Below are positions 55,001-61,914 of a stretch of 64,000 nt of DNA, in pieces. How positions within the stretch are numbered: the stretch's first letter is position 1; every line of letters begins with the position of its first letter. The notes under the pieces were generated by a model that did no database searches, was not told the origin of the DNA, and saw only the letters and a list, made by a program, of their open reading frames with translations. A program made the position numbers and the translations under genes. The stretch comes from Rhynchopus euleeides (taxonomy: Eukaryota > Euglenozoa > Diplonemea > Diplonemida > Diplonemidae): assembly GCA_963210315.1 (NCBI GenBank), contig OY723240.1, positions 2,666,001 through 2,730,000 of the forward strand, given 5' to 3'.

Positions 55001-58000
55001 GCAGGTCCTCCCCACCACACGCCATGCACGCCGCCTGCATGCACTTACGGCACCGGAGGTGGAGAGACTGCGGCCCCACCTTCTCCCTGCAAATGTGGCA
55101 GATCGCCCCAGCCTGGCCGGCGAACACCCTCTCCATCGGCTCCGCAACGGCCGCCTCTGGCCCCGCCGGCAGCTGCGATGTGTCCACCTCCACGTCGACC
55201 CGCACAAAACCCCGCCCGTCCGCACACAAAGCGAAGCGTGTCCGCACCTGCGCCTCCGGCCTCGGCCTGCACACCACTGGCTCCCCGTAGTCCCGCAGGA
55301 CGAGGATCTCCACACGCAGCACCACTGCCAGCGCCCGCAGCACCGCCATGTCCGCCCATGCCTCCTGTGGCACACTGCCATCTGGCAAGCGTGTCGGCGC
55401 CCGCATCCGGCAGCTCCATTCCGCAGGATCTGCCACTTCTGGCCGCAGCTCCGGAGCGTTCAGCACCAACCCGACTGCCTGCCTCCGCGCCTGCTCCAGC
55501 GAACACGGCGCGTCACCACCCCTGATGACGGCCTCAACCCCGTCGACTGCTTGCCCCGTCGGCATTGTGCCCCCCAGCTGCCGCAGCTGGTACCAGGCGG
55601 GGAGACTGGCTGCACACCCCTCCTGCAGACACTGCGCTGCGGTCTTCTCCCCCCGGGGGTCGCACCTCTTCCGCCACTGCGCCACCTTCACGTCGAAGGC
55701 GCGCTCCTCCGCTGGCGGTTCGGGGTCCGGTCCAAACTCCCCCTCGCTCCCGTCCTCGTCTTCCCCACCTGTGTCATCTGGCGGCACCTCCTCCATCACC
55801 ACCCCCGGCATCAGGTCCCCGAACTGCACGTACGTCGCAGGGTCGATCACCGGGGTCGCCTCCAGGCACACCTGCCTGCGTGTTCCCCCTGCCTGAGAGC
55901 ACAGCTCCCCACACGCCAGGAGGGACAACCCCACCGCCTTCTGGAACGCCCAGCCCATGCTCCGGGCTGCTTGCTGGGCCAGCCCCACCCTACCCACGCC
56001 CAGCCTGGACGCCCCGATCGCCACCAACCTGTTCATGATGGAGGCCGCGCGCTGCCCCCAGCCTCCAAACAGTTCGATCACAAAGGGCTCAAAGGCCAGC
56101 CGACCTCCTCGCACCGCCTCGTCGTCCCGGTACTTGCGGACCTTGTCCGCTTGCCGACGCGCTGCGGCCCCGCCCACCGTCCGCGCCGCCAACTGGACGT
56201 ACGACGGCGCCAGAGGATTCACCACCGCGACGTCGATCGCAGTGACCCTGCCGTCCATGAACCCTTGGCGCAGAGTGACATCCCCTGGGCGCCTCCTGTC
56301 CTGCAGCAAGCCGGCGGTTTCCCGCTCCGCACCCAGTCCCACCTTGCGGGCCATCCCCAGGAGCGCGTCGGCCACTGCCTCGTGCCGCAGCACCGCCCCC
56401 CCGCCCTTCTCGCAGAGCGCGGCGTGTTCCCCATGAGGATCCAGCACCCCGTCTCTCCCACAGCACCCACACCGCTCCAGCGATCCGAACAGCGGCAGCC
56501 CCATCCGGAGCCGTAGCACCGCCTGGAAGGCTTGCGCGGGCATCGCCTCCCAGCGGCCTGGGCTCCCTGTCAGCCATGCCCCACACCCCCTCAGCAGCTG
56601 CGAGTTCAGCCTGGCGCGCGTCGCAGCGTCTGCACCCTCCATCAGGGCGTTGTACCCTGCCTCCAGGATGCCGAGGGACAGGGTGCGCTGCTCCGGGGCT
56701 CTGACTGGGGGTGCATCTGGGTCCACCTGCCACCCCTCTGCCACCATCTCGTTGTACGAGAGCGCGGTCCGCCGCCAGCCCTCCGCGTCCCAGACGAAGT
56801 TGCGGTCCAGCCTGCGGCAGAGCCCCGCAGTCCCTGCACTCGACGCCAGCGCCGCCGCATGCCAGTGGTCCGCGGCCTTACGGACACCGAGGCCGCCGAC
56901 CCGCACCGGGAGCGACGCCTGCAGCACCGCCTCCTGGGGGAGACACTCATCCTCGTACCCCAGGAGCCGTGCGAGGCTCCGCTGGACCCGCGCGTCGTAC
57001 CTGTCCAGATACTTCGTCGCCCCCGTAGCCCCTATAGCCCGCATGAAGAAGACCATACGAGCAAACCCCAGGCACTCCCGCAGCAGGACGAAGGCGGTCT
57101 GCGAATCCGACAGCTTGTCCAGCGCGTCCAGCGACCTGACGAAGACCTTGACCCGAGCCTGCATGTACTCCTCGCACCATGCCGCGTCACCAATGGGGGC
57201 TCCGAGCAGCTCGAAGTTGCTCTCCCGGATCCATCGGATGCCCTCAAGTGGCGATCCCTTGGGCTTCTCCTTCACCTTCAGGCCCCACCCTTCCCATGTC
57301 GCGAGGGAGTGACCCGCTATGTCCACCAGCTCACACTTGTCCTCCCGGACCGTAAGCCCCATGTCCCGGCTGCGCCGCACGATGTGCTCGTACGCTCGGC
57401 TCACCGCGTACCCTGAGCCCATCACCACCCCGTCATCGAGGAACCACACTGTCCCTTGGACACCCGGGAGTTGTGCCACCTCCTCTGCTATGGGCGCGAT
57501 CGCCAGGGAGAAGAGCAGCGGCCCCAGGGGGTCCCCCTGCTGCACACCACATGCTGACTGCAGGCGTTTATCCCCAAACTGCAGGTTCGTGGGTTGCGTG
57601 TAGCACCACGCCACCCACGGCAACATCCCCGGGAACTTCTCCTCAACCTGCTTCAGGAAGGCTGTGCGATCGACCGCGTTAAACGCGTTCGTGTAGTCGA
57701 TCTTGAGGATGCACGCGTCCTGGCCCTTGCTCCTCGCAGCGAAGTTGGCGACCACCGCCGTCGCCGCCTCCGCCCCCTGCCGTACACCCACCCCGACCTG
57801 CTTACCCCGAAGGAGAATCGTCTTCGCCTCGTCCCGATGCCTCGCCGCGATGAGCTTCGCCACCAGGCGCCTGATCGACTCGCCACACGCGATTGGCCGC
57901 ACATCCGCGTCCCCCTTGCGGAGCGCCGTCAGGCTCGCCCCCGCCAGCCATGCCCGTGTCGTGTCCGGCGCCGCCCCCCGCGCCAACCCGTTCACCAGAT

Positions 58001-59168
58001 GCGTGAGCGCCGGGAGGGCACGTGCAGTCGGGTGCGCCACCGCCGCCTTCAGGTGATCCGGCCTGAGCCCGAGGGAACCCCCTGCGGACCCCGTGGGAAA
58101 CCCGTTCACCGCCTTCAGCACTTCCAGCGGGGTAAACGCCTCACAAAGTGCTGGGTCCACCTTGCCGCACTGCGCCGGCTTCCCCGTCGGGTGTTTCTTC
58201 TGGAGCTGCTGCAGCGTCTCGTCCGACTGGGGGGCGACCGCATCCGGTGTCAGAGCCTTCACCGCCGCCGACGTGCGGCCCTGCGCCGTCAACTTCTGCA
58301 CCCGCCCCTGCCAGCGCCGGTGCTCCTCCGTCGGGTCCCCCTGCCCCGCCGGGGGCCGTGCTGGCTCGCCCCCGGGCTTGCGCTTCCCCGCCTCCGCAGC
58401 CCACACCTGGGCGTGCTCCCCCTGGCGCAGCCTCCCGATCAGCAGCCGCCGCTGGCGGAGCGTCTGGGCCTTGCGCGCCTTGCCCATCCGCTCCTTCCGC
58501 AGCGCGAGCTGCGGCACCATGGCGAGCACCCGGTACGCCGCGTCCGTCTGCGTCGCTGCCGCCTCCCGGCACGCGTCCCGGAAGCACGCCGCCCATTCCC
58601 CCTGCAGCTCTCTGGGGACCGCCTCCCACGTCCGCACCCCCGACTCGGCGATGCGCCCCCACTCCGGCAGGCCCTCGTAGCGGCCCTGGGCCGCACTCGG
58701 CTCCCCCAGCTCCTCGGCCTGCACCTTCGGCTCGCAGGCCCGGCACACCTCCGCCTGCTTGCGCTTCGAGTCCGTCAGCGCCATCACCGTGCTGCACACC
58801 GCACACGTGCGCAGGCCCGACTGCCGCAGCAGCTGCTGCATCTCCCGGGGGGAGATACCGTCCTCTTCCACATGCTTGTTCATGTGTTTGGTGAGGGACG
58901 AGCGCTGTATCGACGACCCGCCCCTCACCAGCGAGCGGGAGCACGTGTCGACCGGACACCAGCACTTCGACGTGGCGACCTCGACTAGCTTCCCCGAGAT
59001 GTCCACCCCGTCGCCTCCCTCGGCCGGCTGCTCTCCCGCGTTCTGCGCAGTCAGGGTGGTGCGCTTCGCAGCCCGCTTCAGCTCTGCTAGCGCCGTAGCG
59101 GACGCAACGACCTTCTCGTAGTGGGTGCTCGCCAGTGCCACCACCCGTGGTGGAGTGCCACCACTCGT
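52003..59168 (-). mobile_element. Full-length or near full-length LINE-OTU element
   Basis: 7166 bp on the minus strand. Poly(T) at 52003-52010 is the tail, and perfect 11-bp duplications GGTGAAGCCGC flank it (51992-52002 and 59169-59179). A single open frame runs from the first base of the element to 52794. The 3' UTR (52003-52793) is nearly identical to 50733-51517. It is inserted tail to tail with the copy at 49161-51517, with 485 bp between them. Next to its 5' end there is an imperfect doublet GTGCCACCAC(C/T)CGTGGTG. Confidence 0.94.
52794..59168 (-). CDS. LINE polyprotein: zinc finger-RT-restriction-like endonuclease-RING-OTU protease
   Basis: 2124 codons counted from the element's first base; no AUG precedes the first finger (first Met in TKHMNKHV), so the true start is unknown. 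Order (approximate residues): C2H2-like CPVDTCSRSLV...HMNKH (65-100); CAVC...CRAC (115-140); RT with ILKIDYTNAFNAVDR (~490), GVQQGDPLGPLLFSLA (~540) and FLDDGVVMGS (~575); CGCCGRDG...HGEHAALC (~905); restriction-like endonuclease RRRPGDVTL, AIDVAVVNPL and KVRKYRDDEA (~955-1005); RING-like CHIC...CMQAACMAC (~1356-1393); OTU cysteine protease with YTVGDCLFDAV (~1534) and GHFVPVILPEP (~1655); zinc ribbon CGAC...CWGCSECG; Ser/Thr/Pro repeats; acidic, then Arg/Gly-rich end. The RLE class makes target cuts for target-primed reverse transcription. The OTU domain could cleave the polyprotein or remove ubiquitin; which is unknown. Confidence 0.9.
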   Translation of the reverse strand, partial: TSGGTPPRVVALASTHYEKVVASATALAELKRAAKRTTLTAQNAGEQPAEGGDGVDISGKLVEVATSKCWCPVDTCSRSLVRGGSSIQRSSLTKHMNKHVEEDGISPREMQQLLRQSGLRTCAVCSTVMALTDSKRKQAEVCRACEPKVQAEELGEPSAAQGRYEGLPEWGRIAESGVRTWEAVPRELQGEWAACFRDACREAAATQTDAAYRVLAMVPQLALRKERMGKARKAQTLRQRRLLIGRLRQGEHAQVWAAEAGKRKPGGEPARPPAGQGDPTEEHRRWQGRVQKLTAQGRTSAAVKALTPDAVAPQSDETLQQLQKKHPTGKPAQCGKVDPALCEAFTPLEVLKAVNGFPTGSAGGSLGLRPDHLKAAVAHPTARALPALTHLVNGLARGAAPDTTRAWLAGASLTALRKGDADVRPIACGESIRRLVAKLIAARHRDEAKTILLRGKQVGVGVRQGAEAATAVVANFAARSKGQDACILKIDYTNAFNAVDRTAFLKQVEEKFPGMLPWVAWCYTQPTNLQFGDKRLQSACGVQQGDPLGPLLFSLAIAPIAEEVAQLPGVQGTVWFLDDGVVMGSGYAVSRAYEHIVRRSRDMGLTVREDKCELVDIAGHSLATWEGWGLKVKEKPKGSPLEGIRWIRESNFELLGAPIGDAAWCEEYMQARVKVFVRSLDALDKLSDSQTAFVLLRECLGFARMVFFMRAIGATGATKYLDRYDARVQRSLARLLGYEDECLPQEAVLQASLPVRVGGLGVRKAADHWHAAALASSAGTAGLCRRLDRNFVWDAEGWRRTALSYNEMVAEGWQVDPDAPPVRAPEQRTLSLGILEAGYNALMEGADAATRARLNSQLLRGCGAWLTGSPGRWEAMPAQAFQAVLRLRMGLPLFGSLERCGCCGRDGVLDPHGEHAALCEKGGGAVLRHEAVADALLGMARKVGLGAERETAGLLQDRRRPGDVTLRQGFMDGRVTAIDVAVVNPLAPSYVQLAARTVGGAAARRQADKVRKYRDDEAVRGGRLAFEPFVIELFGGWGQRAASIMNRLVAIGASRLGVGRVGLAQQAARSMGWAFQKAVGLSLLACGELCSQAGGTRRQVCLEATPVIDPATYVQFGDLMPGVVMEEVPPDDTGGEDEDGSEGEFGPDPEPPAEERAFDVKVAQWRKRCDPRGEKTAAQCLQEGCAASLPAWYQLRQLGGTMPTGQAVDGVEAVIRGGDAPCSLEQARRQAVGLVLNAPELRPEVADPAEWSCRMRAPTRLPDGSVPQEAWADMAVLRALAVVLRVEILVLRDYGEPVVCRPRPEAQVRTRFALCADGRGFVRVDVEVDTSQLPAGPEAAVAEPMERVFAGQAGAICHICREKVGPQSLHLRCRKCMQAACMACGGEDLPCACPRGRLRLVQASGRPRGWAAVVKEEVCEEAGEPGAAPKKRRAGGAGATAAPSPAASPDGCTPPPSGAPPVTPAGAVRGTAAEQREREADRWQRVQELSATEPVAAFIAQWQSAAPADVSQCLEVEDLVGSLQGQVRWRAEYTVGDCLFDAVVGQLPASLIVTAAEARRRAVEAVVSHAGLRALVEGAPEAWARLMGRSGAGPGLQSWADELVLGGLARALCINILAFRKQGQGVRVWRAARRAAGMAAVAFVGESGQADGTAVGHFVPVILPEPLQQWALEVDACPVGQDIRVRGCEAARLTSLQVGWQTSCGACTTPVSVRGCWGCSECGVAVCLTCRDKSPATYRWCGEAHLDNPSSSTSHPLPSPHNTHPPTASQTTSSQPTTSHPTSQTTSSQPTTSHPTSSHSTSSQPTPSQPTPSRHSPALPHSSPSPSAAPVGGTPSSAAAAAAAAAATPLGEGSNNGPTAIPRQAAAAATAAAAAAASTMELPRGADGGIAFDDELSEGVDGMSDEGTVTSTGGTQNTNTATQVSVILISAARAGMGKWAGSRSDGPAEVDGRMVFPSAAKAAAEGAKEAAWVPRTAEGWFELFGQHGRSELEVETAHAVYKQWVADRRSVDADFNSRREGASAARVEEFFACKRVNSRVDKRRTRERHPEEAARPRGGRGGGGVTDPRDRRGDGQGGGRQGRDRWAAGRGGGRGGGDRRDRGGGQERQAAVIGVGGQGPRRRR

Positions 59169-59179
59169 GGTGAAGCCGC

Positions 59180-61176
59180 CGGGCCTCGCCCCAGCCCACC
59201 GACAGCAGCAGAAAGGGTCGCCCCCTGTCCCCGCGAGTTGGCTCGGCCAGGTCCCCCGAGGATCCAGGCCGACGGTATCGCTGCCCGCACTGCGGGTGTC
59301 TCTCCCCTCCCCCCTTGGGGGCCCCTCGGGTGGATCGGGTGGTGGGTGGAATGGGAGCTGGGCCCCCCCCCCTTTGGGTGGTGGCTGGGTGGTGGCAGGG
59401 AGGAGGTCAGGGGGGAGGGGTGGTGGTGGACAGACGTCTGTTGTTGATCCCAAGCCGACCCTCACTGATCTGAAGGACTTCATCTGCACCTGTGATGTCG
59501 ACAACTCGGTGAACGTGACTGGTGCGAAAGCGACATTCGACAAGTGCGTGGCAAAGCCGTGTGGTGACGGTCAGGCCTGCAAGGACCCCAACAGGAAGTA
59601 CTCGCGTAGGAACGACGCCATCTGCGCCTGCGACAAGGACCCGAGCCTGACCAGCACCGGTGCATCAACGACTTTATCGAAGAATGCGTGCGGGTCCAAA
59701 CAGTCCAAGCGGGGTGGGGACGGACAGACGTGTGTTGACCCCAAGCCGACCCTCACGGATCTGAAGGACTCCTTCTGCGCCTGTAATGGGGACGGCGTGC
59801 GACGCTACAGCGGAGGCAACAACAACGACTCCATCACCGATCCGGGTGGAGTGCAGCAGTCCCCCGGGGCGCCCTCGGACACCCGGACCGGAAGTGGGTT
59901 CGACAACCGCAACAGCTACAACATCGGCAGCTTCGAGGGCAACACTCTGCTGGTGCTGGCCCTCTGGGTGGCGGATGGACTGTTGCGGGCGGCGGGGTGG
60001 GCAGCGACAGGGCCCCACACGCGCTGGCCATGGGTGGAGGCGGCCCCGCAGGCCGCTTGGGGAGCGCTGCTGAGGGCCAGGTGGGAGGCCCAGGGGCCAA
60101 CGTGGGAGGGTATATGGGGTCCGGGGGCACTGCTGATGGGAGCTGGATGGCTGGCCGCTCAGGCGGTGGTGCGAGAGGTGGTCCGAGCGGGGAGCAAGCT
60201 AGGGCCCTGGCCCAGGTGCCGACACCTCGGGCTGCCTCCAGCAGTGAAAGAGGCGTGGGCCCTCTGGGGGGCTGCAGCCACCGCGCCGGGTGGCTGGGGC
60301 GGCGCCTTAGAGACAGGGGCGGTGGTATTGTGCGCTGTGTGGCTGTGCAGTCGACGAGCGGCGCGCGGATTCTGGGGTAGACAGCGGCCGGGCGCCGTGC
60401 AGCTCTCCTCCTGGGCGATATGGGCAGCCACAGGAGGTCTGGCAGGGGGCACGGATCTCGTGGGCACGGTGCAGACAGCCGTAGAGGGGTGCGCCGGATG
60501 GTTCGAGGAGGCGGCGCCCCAAGCGACGGTGGTGGCCACACAGGGGCTGGCGGGATTGTGCGTCGCTCTGTGGGTGCTGACGGCAGGCTTTGCATGGCGG
60601 GGGTGCCTCAGACGGAGACGGGTAGTGGCGCGCAGGTGGACATGGCCGGCCCGACGGTGCAGTCGATGGGTCAGCCGCCGCCGTCACCTGGACCCCCTGG
60701 TGCCTTCCACTGTGTGTCGGTCTCGTCTTCGCAACGAACGAGGGCGAGCTGCGCTGAGGCTGGAGCTGCAGGCGAACAGCCTACGAGCATGGAGCGGCGA
60801 CAGGGGTTGGTGGGCCATGCTCCTGCTGCTGATAGGGGCCTCCAGCGGGGGCGCGCCGTGGGCGGTGATCGGGACGCTTGCCCTCGCGGCGGGCACGTCG
60901 GCGGGATGGGCGGCTCGCAGCGCGGGGGGTGTTTGGGAGGCTGAGGCGACAGAGCTGGTCGTCCGAGACATGTGGCGCGTCTTGCGGAAGGATGCACACG
61001 CCCACATGCTGCTGGCGGAGGGAGTGACGGGAAGCAAGGAGGGTGTGGTGCTGGGCCCACGGGCAATGCAGGGGGGCGACCACGACATGGTCGATGAGGA
61101 TGCCTGGGGCGGTGTGGACGAGTTGTTGGATTTTTTTGGGTCGCTGCGGGTCCTGCGAGGTGATCATCTGGGGCTC

Positions 61177-61177
<1 letters not shown>
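59180..61177 (+). pseudogene. Chimeric ORF fragment: EGF-like Cys repeats then hydrophobic helices
   Basis: The plus-strand frame is open throughout but has no upstream ATG; both ends are cut by retroelements. Residues from 59426 to 59800 contain two DPKPTLTDLKD(F/S)-x-C-x-C units 298 bp apart and CGDGQACKDPNRKYS, the style of EGF-like cysteine repeats common in euglenozoan surface proteins. From about 59905 (NSYNIGSFEGNTLLVLALWV) the composition changes to Trp/Ala/Gly/Leu-rich with several hydrophobic stretches (LLMGAGWLAAQAVV, TGAVVLCAVWL, GLAGLCVALWVLTAGFA, AMLLLLIGASSGG, VIGTLALAAGTSAG). It could be a membrane protein gene joined to a repeat fragment, or part of an unrecognised element. 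It is truncated at the poly(T) at 61178. Confidence 0.5.
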
Positions 61178-61223
<46 letters not shown>

Positions 61224-61361
61224 TTGCCCGTCAGGTGGACCACCGGGTGGGGAGAGAACCGGTGTGAGGCACTTGGGTCCGTCCAGGTGGGCAGGGAACC
61301 TGGGGGCGGGGGGCCTCAAATCCCTCTCTCTCATGCGCTCTCTGGGCACAATGGCCTGCAC

Positions 61362-61363
<2 letters not shown>
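61178..61363 (-). mobile_element. Family-B related poly(A) element, truncated
   Basis: T42 (61178-61219) is the tail on the minus strand. Body 61220-61363 is the complement of the GAGAGAGGGATTTGAGGCCCC ... GGTGGTCCACCTGACGGGCAA module plus CAGGCCATTGTGCCCAGAGA. It abuts the next element's tail at 61364. The 42-base homopolymer implies recent insertion. Confidence 0.82.
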
Positions 61364-61399
<36 letters not shown>

Positions 61400-61914
61400 G
61401 CGGCGGGGGGCCTCAAATCCCTCTCTCTCATGCGCTCTCTGGGCACAATGGCCTGTGTCTCATCCCATCCACCACCAAACCTCCCAGGCACAACGAGACA
61501 AGGTCTTGACACACATCCTCACTTCCCCAGACCCCGACCGCCCTCTTCCATCCCATGACCCAGTCCGAAGGCAAATAAGCGTGAAAGGTAATGCAGAAGG
61601 ACAAGAATGGCAGTGACGGTGGATCCAGGGAGCCAAATTTCCTGGATTACTGGTGCCATGGTGCTCATGGGGGCCAAAACCAGGGCGATCTCCTGTAGGG
61701 ATGGCACTTTGACGAGGCTCCCTGGGTCCGCCTATCGGGGGCGCCAAAACGGGCAACGACGGGGGTAAAAAGGGATGAGGCGGGAGGGCACCTGGAGGGG
61801 GGACCCGTGACCTGGCAGAGAAGGTAACGAAACGCGGGGCAGAGGGGCATGCAGTGACGGCGGTGGGTCCTGTGAGTTGGGATGCCTATTCCCTGGTGCT
61901 GTGGTGCTCACAGG
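61364..61914 (-). mobile_element. Family-B nonautonomous retroelement, near-complete copy
   Basis: T35 (61364-61398) then a body matching 40775-41270 in reverse complement, with the 5' end CCTGTGAGCACCACAGCACC at 61914. The 3' end carries a short GAGGGATTTGAGGCCCCCCG version of the tail, different from the AAAACCTCCACAGGTATTCA tail of the copy in the LINE. No clean TSD is readable because both flanks are repetitive. Confidence 0.85.

Noticed and set aside
55059..58988. Long plus-strand ORFs opposite the LINE (55059-56516, 57594-58988)
   Set aside because: Antisense shadows of the LINE polyprotein; composition is His/Pro/Arg-rich and no motif is present.
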